A stretch of 64,000 nucleotides of DNA from Prunus persica (GCF_000346465.2 NC_034011.1:14321339-14385338); one strand, 5' to 3'; counted from the stretch's first letter, positions 11,282 to 22,171 are shown. Made by a program: numbers and translations. The notes: generated by a model from the sequence alone, not told the origin.

Positions 11282-11410
11282 ATGGCTGGGTTTGAGCATA
11301 AGGTGAAGGAGAGGGCCAGGGAGCTGACGATCTTGGTGAAGAAGGGAGTGAAGGTCGTGGGAGATTCGTGCAAGAAAGGGTGGTACAAGGTCAAGCACAT
11401 CAGACGCTGA
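11282..11410 (+). CDS. Small basic peptide of 42 residues
   Basis: The ATG at 11282 lies in a purine-rich context after a (CT)n leader. The frame ends with TGA at 11408-11410. The product starts MAGFEHKVKERARELT and ends YKVKHIRR. It is strongly basic (Lys/Arg about one third), has one Cys at position 30, and a VKKGVKVVGDSCKKGW core that looks like a structured motif. There is no signal peptide or membrane helix. It resembles the small conserved plant proteins without a known function, but I cannot name the family from memory. Support comes from coding character and promoter features upstream. The 3' side (11411 onward) turns AT-rich at once. It is not a DVL/ROTUNDIFOLIA4-type peptide, as the Cys/Arg pattern of that family is absent. 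Confidence 0.65.
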   Translation: MAGFEHKVKERARELTILVKKGVKVVGDSCKKGWYKVKHIRR

Positions 11411-12316
11411 TTTCTGATCCTAATATGGCTGATTTCAGAACCCCTTTTTCTTTTCTTACTTCTATCATCATAGGGCTTGATTTTGATGTAAAGATCTGAA
11501 TCTTTTTTGCTTTTTTTTCTTTTGGGGTTATTTTCTTGAACTTTGTAGTTTTTTTTGTTGTTTCGGATTGATTTTTTATATATGAATTACATCTTTTGAA
11601 TGATTTAATCTTGTCACTGAGATAATTTTTTTTGTTGGTTTCTCGTGATGGCAAAAAAATTAAAATGAAAAAGAATTAAAAAAAAAATAAAGTTATTCTT
11701 AGCAAGTTGGGAGATGCAGATTCGAATTCGTTCCCTTTCATCCGCAAAAACGATACGTTTAATTCGGTAAGAGATTGACGTTTGATTGAGATTGAGAGGA
11801 GTGTTTGTTTGGTATGCTGATGCCATTATTCAGTAAGAAGAAAACTAATTTGAACTATAAAAATTAAAAAGGGTAGTTATAGGGTGGCTTTCTGATTGAA
11901 TAGAAAAACGCGATGGGTGGGTGCGTGTGAAGTTGTCAAAGAGACGAGGCTGCGCCAGTTTTTCTGATTGAATAGAAAAACGTGATTGATGGGTGATGGG
12001 TGTAAAGCTGTAAACAGGATGGCTTTCTGGATCTGATACATGTTATATGCTTATGAACGAAGTATTTTTGCCAAAGCCCATTTGTTGACACCTTATTTTC
12101 TTTTGATAGGTCCCTTTTATTTGTAAAAGTTTGTGTTACTTAATATTTAAGGGGAAAAATTAATTAACTACATCCTATTTAATTTTCAAAAATACCATTT
12201 GTATAAATTTAAATCAGAATTTATTTTTATTTTTTTGTCATTTTATATTAATGTAATAAACTAATAATTCACTAAATAGTTTGGTGATAGGGTGTATTTC
12301 TAAATGGCTGCACGTT
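11411..12316. other. 3' flank of the small-peptide gene; no gene seen
   Basis: T-rich after the stop, probably 3' UTR. A short direct repeat (TTTCTGATTGAATAGAAAAACG, two copies near 11889 and 11960) is the only structure noted. Confidence 0.5.
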
Positions 12317-12324
12317 GGTTTTAC

Positions 12325-13143
12325 TAGGGGTGGACACAGTACGGTATTGAACTCGTACCACTATTGATACCGGAAATTAAAACCGGTATGATACGGTATG
12401 GAATTATCGTTTGTCAAAGTTGGTACCGTATCATACCATGCCAAATCGGTATCGATACCATTTCGGTACCAAAATGACACAACTCAAAAATGAACCAATT
12501 CAATATTCAACAGATTCATTTGCCAAAATAAGATGCCTAAGTTACATATTCAAAAATTCAACATATTCAATATCCAAATCAACCAAATCCAAATCAATCA
12601 AGTCAATATCCATCAACATATTCAATATCCAAATCAACCCCTTACAGCTCCATGCCCAATAACAAAGCTCAATCAATTTTTAACAAAGCTGAGGCAAATG
12701 TTGCATGCTTGGTTTATTTTTACATAAAGATTCTTGTTCTTATCTATAAACTCTGTCATAATACTCCTAATTTAAGTCCAATGTCGCTTGAGCAGTGGCA
12801 GTGATTTTGACAGAGAACTTATATTTGGAACTGGAGGGAGCCATATTTATTATATCAAAAAAGGTGATGCTGTTCATTAAAGAAAAACCTCCTGTGATAA
12901 GAAGTATAAAATTTCAAATACCAGATACACCTAAGTATAAAAATAAATAAATTATATTTCAGGTATTAGGTACGGTATGGTATTGATTGGTATCAAATAC
13001 ATGGTACCGCTACCATACCATACTCTCTTAATACGGTACGGTACTGAATATCTCCTCATCCCAAATGAAACGGTATGAAATCAGTATGGTACGATATTGT
13101 TAGTGTACGGTTTTGGTATTTCGGCTTTAGATGCCCACCCCTA
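12325..13143. mobile_element. Non-autonomous hAT-type MITE (819 bp)
   Basis: The ends read TAGGGGTGGACAC (12325) and, on the other strand, TAGGGGTGGGCAT (13143), a TIR form common in plant hAT MITEs. Eight-base target duplications flank it: GGTTTTAC (12317-12324) and GGTCTTAC (13144-13151), 7 of 8 identical. The subterminal parts are crowded with GGTAC/GGTATGG/ATACC motifs in both orientations, while the middle is AT-rich. No transposase is encoded. Confidence 0.88.
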
Positions 13144-13577
13144 GGTCTTACATTACATTTTCTCTTAAATTTTGGGGCAAAATGGTCATTACAAGTCCAA
13201 CACCATCACTCCTACCAGTTCCAACACTCTCACCACCACTTTGTACTCAAAAGAGTCTGCAACAGTCACAACCCCTATGACTTCCTTCGTTCTTCCTTCC
13301 CTCAACTCACTCAGCCTCAACTGCTCCACCACCACCCATCCCCAAAAATGACAACCTGCAGCAACCATAATCCTTCCAATTTCGACAGGACCCGACTCCC
13401 TCAAGACCATTGACTAAAACCTATAAACCCAACTTTCGAATCCAATACAAGTGGAGGTCAGGGAGAGACGGAGTGGGTATTGGGGGGGTTGCGTGTGTTG
13501 GTGTGTGTGGGGGTTTTTGGTGGTTGTTGACCTCCCATGTGCAGCTTAGGGATTCAAGTTCAACGTGAACAATTCAA

Positions 13578-14016
13578 GGTCCTGTTTGGTTCACGGAATG
13601 GATTTGAGGAAAAATCACTTCCCATATCATTTCCTAAGGGATGAGAAATGGAAGATCCCTTTCTCACGTTTGGTAATGCCAGGAAAGTAACCAGAATATT
13701 TCACTTTATTTCCTTTCCCATGTTTGTTTTGAGTAGGAATGGAAAACAAAATTTGTATAATTCTCCAATTATATCCATATTGAATCAAATAAAAAAGAGT
13801 GCATTTAATGATATATTATAATTCTAAATTGTTAATGGGGACAAAATAGTCATGAAAAATATGCAATGAATGTTGGCTTATTTTCCAAAATTTCCAATGA
13901 AGAGGGAAAACAAAACCCAAGTTATGAGGAGGGCTTCACTTTCACCATACTTTCTCATGTGCCAGGCAACCATTTTTCATTCCCAAGTCTCATTTTTCAT
14001 GAAACAAACAGGATCC
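13578..14016. mobile_element. Tourist-like MITE, copy 1
   Basis: The left end GGTCCTGTTTGGTTCA and the right end (other strand) GGATCCTGTTTGTTTCA form a TIR of about 16 bp with the CTGTTTGG core seen in PIF/Harbinger-type MITEs. Flanking triplets are CAA and AAA, so the 3-bp target duplication is unclear. The left half is repeated in reverse at 15968-16189, which supports a mobile origin. Confidence 0.65.
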
Positions 14017-14621
14017 AAATGCTATGAATTCCTTTTGAAGCTTTTAGTTCCTTTACCGAAATAATGCCCCGAGTAAAAAAAAATCAGACTATTATCTTTT
14101 TTTTGTTGTTTTGTTTTTTGGTCCGAGAGACCATTATCTGATTCTTGACGGAAAAAGAAAATCAGTTAAAAACACCACAAAATTTATAGGTAATGGGAAT
14201 TACCGAATGGTGTTTTGTGGTTTTCATGTTTGTAAAATCTTTGTTTTATATCCTTTGTGACCTGCATCTTTGCGAAAGACATAAATAGAAAGAGGAAATT
14301 CTTATAGCAAATAAAAATTAATGAAATAAATGAATGAGCATGCAGCAAAAGGAGTAAGTTTCTCAAAATTCTCAAACCCACTGTAATTTACTGTTCCGTT
14401 TGGACGTGGGTCTGATATGAAGGCAGCCATGAGAACCACTCAACCAACATACACGATATAGAACTATGCTAAATCCTTCTATGTTGATGTTGGCGTTGTT
14501 CAACACACACGATATTTAAACATCATGAGAAATATGTGATATATTCTACTATGGTGTTCTCTTTATTTGCACTTTACTGGGATGTTGGCTTGGCTTTATA
14601 AGAGTAGAGACTTGTAAACTT

Positions 14622-15511
14622 GGGTCATTTGTTACACCCCTCTAACTTGGATTCCTTTGGATAAAAAATTATTCCATATTTGTTGTCGCATGATTCTAGT
14701 TTTAAAATGGGATTAGTAATCTAAGGTCCACTCAAACCACCTTTTTAGCTGGACTTCTTGAGACCTGTGCGTGAAGTGGGGGATAAATAATCCCCTCCTC
14801 ATTGCCCACGACTTCCTCCCCTTTCCATGCCTTTGTCTCGGCCATCACCTCCCACTCCACCACACACCTCGTCGCAACCATCACCTACCACCTAAGCACA
14901 CACCTCATCCCTGTCAGCTGCTCTCTATCTATCTATCTATCTCTCTCTTTCTCTTTCTCTTTCTCTCTCAAAGTTTGCTACAAAACCTAAATGGAGGAAA
15001 TAAATCAATTAATTCAAATGGCTTTTTCTTTTTCTGAAATTGGGGGAAGAACCTCATAAAACAATAGCTAACCATCAAGCAATTCACCATCAAAGAACCC
15101 ACCCAGGCAGGAGCCTTCTCGAAGAAGCAAATTCCCAAATTTAGACTGTGGGGTTTGAGTATGTGGATATTGAAGAGAGAAGAGGGTGAAGAGAGAAATA
15201 GTGAAATAGGAAAATGAGAGAGTATAAAATTTTGAAAATTAAGAAGTAGAGAGACAAATAGATTGAGAAGAAGAGAAGGAGAGAGGAGGGAGAAGAAGAA
15301 GATGAAAAGCAGAGAAAGAAAGAAGAAAAATATAAACAAATAAACAAATAAATCCACTTTCTTTTAAAAAATTAAAAATAAAAAAATAAAAAAATATAGT
15401 CCTAATCCAACCTTACACCAAACGCAGTACAAGTCTTATCCAACTTATGTCAGGCTAAGCCAATCCAAGACAGTCCCAGTATTTAGTCTAGTCCAGCATA
15501 CCAAATGACCC
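14622..15511. repeat. Possible MITE with weak 10-bp terminal inverted repeat
   Basis: GGGTCATTTG occurs at 14622 and, inverted, ends at 15511 as CAAATGACCC. The interior has pyrimidine-rich and purine-rich blocks (14811-14970 and 15160-15340). No target duplication is visible, so this is a weak call. Confidence 0.25.
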
Positions 15512-15531
15512 AGCAGAATGTGGAAGTGGAA

Positions 15532-15850
15532 CCACTACTACAAAAAACGAAATAGACGATGGATATTCACCGTAGTGGTGATGGTTTTCAAACCGTCGTG
15601 AAATCGACCGTCTACTTTTGAGTGCAAACCCACAACAATAATTCACTGTCGCTGTTCATGAACAACACGATGGTTCTTAAACAAAAACCCTCGTTCTAGT
15701 GTAGTTCACTCAAAAAAAAAAACCGTCGTGAAATCGACCGTCTACTTTTGAGTGCAAACCCACAACAATAATTCACTGTCGCTGTTCATGAACAACACGA
15801 TGGTTCTTAAACAAAAACCCTCGTTCTAGTGTAGTTCACTCAAAAAAAAA
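15532..15850. repeat. CACTA-like end with a perfect 130-bp tandem duplication
   Basis: CACTACTACAAAAAACG near 15532 looks like the terminal repeat of CACTA (En/Spm) elements. It is followed by GACGATGG/CCGTCGTG subterminal motifs in both orientations. The unit 15591-15720 is repeated immediately at 15721-15850 without a visible difference. Each unit ends in an A run. The matching far end of a CACTA element was not found, so the class is tentative while the tandem duplication is plain. Confidence 0.6.
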
Positions 15851-15967
15851 AAAAGGTCAAATGATGTTTTTTAAGTGACAAGAGTTGTGTTTCTTTAATA
15901 CCATGTTGTTGTTTTATAATTAGCGACGTGGTTTCACATAATCACGGTGGTTCTTAGAATTACAATA

Positions 15968-16189
15968 TAGCATTAAATGCATTATTATTTTTATATAATT
16001 TCATATGGGTATAATTGAAAAATTAAACAAACTTTGTTTTACATTCCTACACAAACATGGGAAATGAAATAAAGTGATATTTTATTGTTACTTTTCCAGC
16101 ATTACCAAACATGGGAAATGAATCTTCCATTTTCCATCCCTTGGAAAATTATTTCCCATCAAATTTTTTTCGCAAACTAAATGGGGTCT
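15968..16189. mobile_element. Tourist-like MITE, copy 2 (partial, inverted)
   Basis: On the minus strand this follows copy 1 (13578 onward) over roughly 200 bp, sharing blocks such as AATGGAAGAT, TTTGGTAATGC and CACTTTATTTC. Its outer end is degenerate (AGACCCCATTTAG at 16189). The other half is missing, and the CACTA-like stretch ends where the homology stops. Confidence 0.6.
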
Positions 16190-16519
16190 AATTAATTAGG
16201 CACCCCACATTTCAAACCCATTTGGCTTGGCTAGCTGTGTCTCCAACAGAGCAAGTAAGTGATGAAGAAGACATGAAAAAGGCACTTCAAGAAAAATGTC
16301 CTTTTGTGACAAAATTTTACGTAACACTGAACATTTCGTCACATTTATGTAGTGGTGTTTTTGGTGTGGTAACCGCACCGAAGTCACGCAACCGCATACC
16401 GGCCGAAACCATACGGTATATCCAAAATGATAACCACCGCCGACCCGCACAAGGCCGGTTACCCAGGGTATCAGCATCGGTCGGTGTCGGCGATGAACTG
16501 CACAATTCATCCACCACAA

Positions 16520-16521
<2 letters not shown>

Positions 16522-16559
<38 letters not shown>

Positions 16560-16611
16560 AGAAGAAGAAGAAGAAGAAGAAGAAGAAGAAGAAGAAGAAG
16601 AAGAAGAAGAA
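16522..16611. repeat. Compound microsatellite (GA)n-(GAA)n
   Basis: A GA run of about 34 bp passes directly into a GAA run of about 57 bp. Long artificial Ser- or Glu-rich frames arise here on both strands and are not genes. Confidence 0.95.
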
Positions 16612-17190
16612 ATGAGAAGAAGAATTCGATGAAGAAAGAAAAAACTCATAGAAACCAGAGAGAAGAAGAAGACGGTGACGGAGCAAAAGAGAGGGTTAGG
16701 GTGATTTAGGGTTTATGTATGGTGATGGATTTGGGCCTAAAATAGTATGGGTGGGGGGCTTTTTTTTTGTTTACAAGAGGAGGCTTTTTTTAGTTGAAAA
16801 AAAGAAGGAATATCGGCCCAAAACTTTTTTTTTTTTAAAAGCCCAAAACTAAAATTGGCAAAAGTTGGAGAGCAAAGGGTTTGAACTCCAAACCTCGAAC
16901 TTAACCATGATTCCTCTTCTTCTTCGTCTTCTTCTTCATCAAATCCAATCCAACCGCCGTTCCCTCTCTCTTTCTCGATTTCGTCTTTGACTCTTGCTCT
17001 CTCTCCTATGTCTCCGTCTCTCTCTGCCTCCCTCTCTAGACTTTGCCTCTGTCTCGTTATCTTATTATGGGGATGGGGGTGGTCGGGTCTTGGGGGAGAA
17101 AACGGGGGAGAGTGGGAGAGAAAAAAATAGAGGGAGAGGGTTGATGTGGGTTGCGGGTGGGCAGTTACAGAGGAAGTTTTAGTTTTTTCA

Positions 17191-17912
17191 TACTCGGTCG
17201 GTTGTGGTAGCTGACAGAATTGATCTTGGGATACCGCAACTGTGACCGATATTGATCGGTCCGGTTGGTCAATCGCAACCGCGTTGACTTTTTGGTCAAC
17301 CTCGGTTTACTGGCTGCAAAAGTCGGACGGCAATAGAAAATACTGACTTGGATAAGTGTTAGAGTCCTGCATAGTTGTAGTGTTCTTTAGATAGTATTTC
17401 TCCTCTACCCCTTGTGCTTGTAGTTCAATAGGAGTTGCCCATCAAGATTTATCACAAATCAAAGCCACAAATCAAAGCCTAAGCATTATGGTTTTGATTT
17501 CTAAAGAGTAGTGATATGCTTTCTCTCAGGAAGTGTTTATGTGTCGAGAATGATAGTGCAATTCCAAAAGTTCTATATTTGACTAGTTTGAACGAGTTGT
17601 CAATAGATAGATGTCTAATACCCATTCATCTAACAATTTTTATAACTGTTCAAACAAATTTCGAATTTTAGATAATGATATTATCTAAAAAATGAATTTC
17701 TAATTAATACAAATAATATTAATTAAACTAAGGCTGTGCAGTTGCACCTCAAACACTGAGAATCGCTTGTTACTGACCGGCTTTTGCGGTCGGCAAAACG
17801 TGGTTGACCAGAAAGTTAATGCTATTGCGGTTGGATACTCGGGACCGACAATGATGGTACCGATTGCAGTACTCGGATACCAATTCCATTGGCAATCGCA
17901 ATCAACCGAGTA
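17191..17912. mobile_element. Fold-back element with long imperfect inverted arms
   Basis: The arm 17191-17335 (starts TACTCGGTCGGTTG) pairs with 17775-17912 (its reverse starts TACTCGGTTGATTG). Shared blocks include GGTTGACCA, TTGCGGT and GGACCGA. The arms are GC-rich and surround about 440 bp of AT-rich sequence. Target duplications are not evident. No protein is encoded. Confidence 0.6.
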
Positions 17913-18800
17913 TATTAAAAATAAATAAATAAAATTAAAAACTCCACAGAACTTGCTGAGGCAAGGTTTTGCTAAAAAAATATGAGAGAGAGAGAGAGAG
18001 ATGTGAGAGATGTGAGAGAAACAAAAAGAAGAAACAATGCCTTGATCTGATGGGGAAGAAGAAGAAAATTAGGGTTATGAAAAAAGAACATCAAACTTGG
18101 GCTTCACATCAAGTTTTGGGCCAATGGCCCAATATCTTATTTTATTTTATTTTCTTTGACTTTTTCTTCTTCCCCTCTTTTCTGTCTCTCTCTCCCTATG
18201 TTTTCTTCTTCTTCTCTCTCTTTTGTGGTGTGCGGTAATTGCATCGAAGATATACTTAAATTAAACTAACAGAGCCCAAGAGCTTAAACTAAGATGAGGC
18301 CTAATTATGCCTTCACTAGACTCATATCTTATTTAGTGATTAAAAGTGTTGGTACTTATAAACTATAAAAAGAAAGCACTCTCTTTCAATGTGGGGCAAA
18401 TTTGAAAGCCGTCACCTAAACATCTTGAGCGGATGAAACAACATTTTTGATGCATGTTCATCACATTATATTTTTAGACTCCTCACAGATTGAATTGCGG
18501 GAAATCTTGGCGCCCAAGTTTTTCACTGATTGTGACGAATAACGTACATTCATCACATAAGACGAACGTCAGGCCCGAAATGTTATGCCCCAAAAAAAAA
18601 AAAAAATCCCCAGCCCGGCTAATCCATCGCCCCTTAGGCCAACTCCAGCGCAGCGGGCTGGCCCGGGCAACAGGCCCCAAGCAGCCCAAGTCGACCTCCA
18701 GCGCAGCCAAATCAGCCCGGGCAACAGGCGGGCCCCACGAACCCGGGCAGGCCCAAGGGCAACAATGGACTGGGTTTGAGCCTGAGATAAGGTGACGTTA

Positions 18801-18907
18801 GCGCTGACGTCATGATGACGTCAGCGCAGTAAATTCAAATTTTTTTACCGTTGGCGCGTGTATTGTAAAAAAATTTGACTGAAGTGTGCTGACGTCATGA
18901 CGTCAGC
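18801..18907. repeat. Left subterminal TGACGTCA palindromes of the Harbinger element
   Basis: Two palindromes: 18801-18827 has 13-bp perfect arms (GCGCTGACGTCAT) around one base. 18888-18907 is a perfect 20-bp palindrome GCTGACGTCATGACGTCAGC. Both contain TGACGTCA (bZIP-type C-box) cores and may serve transposase or host factor binding. Confidence 0.7.
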
Positions 18908-19092
18908 GATGGCGTCACCACCAACGGTTACCTGCCACGTGTCGGCACCGGGTGGCTCCGATTGGATTTTTTTTCAGAAATCCTACGGTTCTCATTTTTT
19001 TGGCCAAAAAAATTTAAAAAAAATCCTAAAAAATCCGAAAAAATTTTGAAATTTTTTTTAAAAAAATACCAAAAATTTATGTATTTTTTCCC

Positions 19093-19422
19093 TATAAATA
19101 CCTAACCATTTTATCTACTTTCAACACCAAATCTTCATACAATTTCTTCTCCATACAACATTTTCTACTCTCCACTCACATAATTCATTTTCCACACCAA
19201 ATCTCCATACAAACTCATCTCCTTCCAAAATTTTTTACTCTCTACTCATATTTTCCACTTTCCACACAATTCCATACAAACTCTTCTCCTTCCAATATTT
19301 TTTACTCTCTACTCATAATTTTCCACTTTCCACACCAATTCCATACAAACTCTTCTCCTTCCAATATTTTTTACTATCCACTCACATTTTTGTACAACTT
19401 TCCATTTGTAGAAAATAAACAA
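19093..19422 (+). promoter_or_regulatory. Promoter and repeat-bearing leader of Harbinger ORF1
   Basis: A TATA box CTATAAATA is at about 19093-19101. Downstream the motif CCATACAA recurs at 19151, 19205, 19272 and 19341 within degenerate units of 54-69 bp (TCTTCTCCTTCCAA, CTCTACTCAT, TTTTCCACTTTCCACACC). The untranslated leader is therefore built of about 3.5 repeat units and ends at the ATG at 19423. Confidence 0.55.
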
Positions 19423-20492
19423 ATGTCATCTTCTGTTGAAATCGGAGGCTCGTGGTCAACCCTAGAAGATATTGCATTGTGCGAGTCGTGGGTGAACGTT
19501 AGTCATGACCCTATCACGGGCAATGAGATGAAGTTCCATCATATGTGGAGCAAAATTCATGGAGAATTTTGTCAAAGATAGGGTTCCATTCGGACCGAAA
19601 TGGCTTTGTCTAGTAGATGGAAAATTCTAAACAAAGAGTTAGGAAAATGGAGAAATGCCTTGACAAAAGCAAAGGAGAACATTCGGAGCGGTGCGAATCT
19701 TTCCGATGAGGTAAAATATTTTTAATTGCCATTTTAATCAATTTAATGTAACTTTTTTTTATTGCATATTCTATTTCTTTACATAATCAATTTTTGTTTT
19801 TGCATTTTCAATTTGTCTATATTTATTTACATAATCAATTTTATTCTTGCATTTCAAAATAGTTTATAATTTCTTGCATTGTATATTTTTTTAATGCACT
19901 TCCAATTATTTATTTTGAATAGATCATACAAGCACAAATGTGGTTCGGTGCCACGGGGCAAGGGAAAAAAAGTTTTGTGCATTTCCAATGTTGGGAAATT
20001 GTCAAGGATTGTTCCAGATTCAAAATTATTCCTACCGCACCCCCGGTTGTGTTGCATGAGACGCCGCTCCACGAATCGCCATCAACCGAATCGCCATTGG
20101 ACTCCCCAATGGAAACGGAGTCACCACTCCCACGTCCGCCGAGACCTATTGGGAGAAAGGCGGCAAAGGCCAAGAGAGGGGCCACTTCGAACATTGATTG
20201 TGTTCAAATATTCGAGCAAATAGCTAAGAACAACTCTCTAAGATTGGAGAGAGACTTGAGGAGAGATAAAGCGGACAAGGCACGATTGGAAGCCTTTGCA
20301 ATTGAAAAGCAACATGCAAAAGAAAAAGACGACGATGAGAGAGAGATGAAAATCATGGCCATGGATACGAGCCATATGTCTCCTGAAACAAAGGCTTATT
20401 GGAAGCATAAACGAAGGGATGTGATGAGAAGAAAACTTTTCCATGACGACGGACCTAGCAATACGGATTGGCTAAATGATGAAAACCATTAA
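19423..20492 (+). pseudogene. Harbinger ORF1: Myb/SANT-like, NAM-associated C-terminal type protein, one stop
   Basis: Exon 1 is 19423-19710 (donor GT at 19711) and exon 2 is 19923-20492 (acceptor ATAG), in phase, 285 codons. The N-terminal part (GGSWSTLEDIALCESWV through KELGKWRNAL) is the trihelix/Myb-like DNA-binding domain of PIF/Harbinger ORF1 proteins. The C-terminal part (RKAAKAKRG, then a charged helix ending in SPETKAYWKHKRRDV) is like the plant NAM-associated domain. In-frame TAG at 19579-19581 cuts the DNA-binding domain after 52 codons. Reading goes on in the same frame with good conservation, so the stop is recent. In this superfamily the ORF1 protein acts with the transposase in DNA binding and nuclear import. 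Confidence 0.85.
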
Positions 20493-20809
20493 ATTGTATT
20501 GTTGTATTTTTTTATAATTGTTGTATTTTTTTTAAAATTGTTGTATTATCCTTTAATTTGTTGTATTGTTTCTTTTTTATTCAATCAAAAAAGCATTCTA
20601 TAATTGGACTATTTATTACAAACATTTGAGCATTCCTCACAAAGATTAATTAAAAACAAACCTTCATTTATTGCAAACAACACACAAAACAAACCACACA
20701 CAAAATCATAATAATTCCAAACAAAGAACCACACACAAAAACACCACACACAAAAACAAAGCATAATTAAAAACAAAGCATAATTCCAAACAAATCACGA
20801 ATCTAGCCT

Positions 20810-22171
20810 TCATCCATTGTGATTGCCTTTCATCTGCCACAAGTGCTCGATCAAGTCAACTTGACGTCTTTCGTGAACATATGAAGATTGCATTTCTTGA
20901 TAACGATCAATCATGGGGTTGTTGAATCGACCATCCTGAAGTAATGGTTCGGGCTCCATTAGTAGTCCATTTGGTCCCATCGGCCTTTCATATATTCTTG
21001 TCAATGCCGTGTTCATAGGATCGGGTTCAAACACCTCTGGAGCATCGTAGTCATACTCATCCTTCACAATCATGTTGTGGAGGATGATGCAAGTCATCAT
21101 AATACTCCTCAGCACCTCCTCGTCTAGCATCCGAGCAGCACCCCTGATAATTGCCCAACGAGCTTGCAAGATACCGAAACACCTTTCCACGTCTTTCCTG
21201 TAACCTTCTTGAAATGAAGCAAAGCTTTTTTCCTTCTCGGATTGGGGATTCGGAATTGTTTTCACGAATGTCGTCCACCTAGGATAAATTCCATCGGCAA
21301 GGTAGTACGCACCAGAGTATACGGTATTGTTGATTTGGTATGTGACCTGAGGGCAATGACCTCGCAATACCTCGTCGAACACCGGGGATTGACCAAGGAC
21401 ATTGAGGTCATTCTGAGATCCGGCAACCCCAAAAAAGGCATGCCAAACCCAAGTGTCGAATGAAGCTACGGCCTCCAAAATGATACTTTTTTGGCCCTTC
21501 CGATTCCCATAGTCTCCTTGCCACGCAGTAGGACAATTCTTCCACTGCCAATGCATGCAATCGATGCTTCCGATCATTCCTGGGAAACCTCGAGCCTCGC
21601 CTTTTTGTAGAAGCCTTTGCAGGTCCCTCGGAGTGGGTTTGCGAAGGTACTCCCTCGTGTACAAATTTTTCACTGCATCACAGAATCTCACCAAGCACTC
21701 TAGGATAGTAGATTTTCCCATCCTTGCAATCTCATCCACCTGCTCTGCAGATGCCCCATAAGCAAGCATCCGCAAAGCAGCTGTAAGTTTTTGCTCCGGG
21801 ATAAGACCCAAAACTCCAACAGCATCATGCTTTTGAATGAAGTATGTGTCGTAATTACAAATATCATGCATGATTTTTTGGAACAAATGTGGTTGCATTC
21901 TATATCTCTCTCGAAACTTATGAGCAGGATATAACGAATTTGGGATAAAGTAATCCTCCAAGAGATTCTTACCCCGAGACTCTCTGCGTCTGTCCACATT
22001 CGGGGCACGACGACGATGGTGTTGGCTTGATTGATTCATCATACACACCGCGGCTACTTCAAGCATTTCCTCCTCTTCTTCATCGGCGTCCCGATCTTCT
22101 TCCTCACGTCTACGCTGGATTTCTTCCCATTCTTTCTGTTGCCTCTCCAACACCCTCCTGAAGTTTGACAT
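20810..22171 (-). CDS. PIF/Harbinger transposase (HARBI1-like DDE nuclease), 453 aa, intact
   Basis: The ATG is at 22171 (MSNFRRVLERQQKEW) and TGA ends at 20810, with no intron needed. Residues 1-65 form an acidic, coiled, low-complexity tail. Residues 70-165 hold the helix-turn-helix region (LTAALRMLAYGASAEQVDEIARMG). The DDE nuclease follows: Asp 204 in GMIGSIDCMHW, Asp 293 in YYLADGIYPRW and Glu 329 in RKDVERCFGILQARW, all present and with normal spacing. It resembles the plant DDE_Tnp_4 / Plant_transposon families. It would excise and integrate elements with matching TIRs into TWA targets, in the nucleus. The frame has no stop or shift, so a working enzyme is possible. Its gene ends about 320 bp from the end of ORF1, on the opposite strand. 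Confidence 0.93.
   Translation of the reverse strand: MSNFRRVLERQQKEWEEIQRRREEEDRDADEEEEEMLEVAAVCMMNQSSQHHRRRAPNVDRRRESRGKNLLEDYFIPNSLYPAHKFRERYRMQPHLFQKIMHDICNYDTYFIQKHDAVGVLGLIPEQKLTAALRMLAYGASAEQVDEIARMGKSTILECLVRFCDAVKNLYTREYLRKPTPRDLQRLLQKGEARGFPGMIGSIDCMHWQWKNCPTAWQGDYGNRKGQKSIILEAVASFDTWVWHAFFGVAGSQNDLNVLGQSPVFDEVLRGHCPQVTYQINNTVYSGAYYLADGIYPRWTTFVKTIPNPQSEKEKSFASFQEGYRKDVERCFGILQARWAIIRGAARMLDEEVLRSIMMTCIILHNMIVKDEYDYDAPEVFEPDPMNTALTRIYERPMGPNGLLMEPEPLLQDGRFNNPMIDRYQEMQSSYVHERRQVDLIEHLWQMKGNHNG

Noticed and set aside
13075..13413. 112-codon frame crossing the right MITE end
   Set aside because: It begins inside the hAT MITE and is low-complexity His/Ser/Pro; no family match.
15591..15850. 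CRISPR-like direct repeats
   Set aside because: Only two adjoining 130-bp copies with no spacers, in a plant genome; this is a tandem duplication.
16222..16649. Frames of over 100 codons on both strands
   Set aside because: They owe their length to the GA/GAA microsatellite and have no protein-like sequence outside it.
19854..20444. Minus-strand and shifted plus-strand frames within Harbinger ORF1
   Set aside because: They overlap the conserved Myb-like ORF1 exon in other frames and lack motifs of their own.
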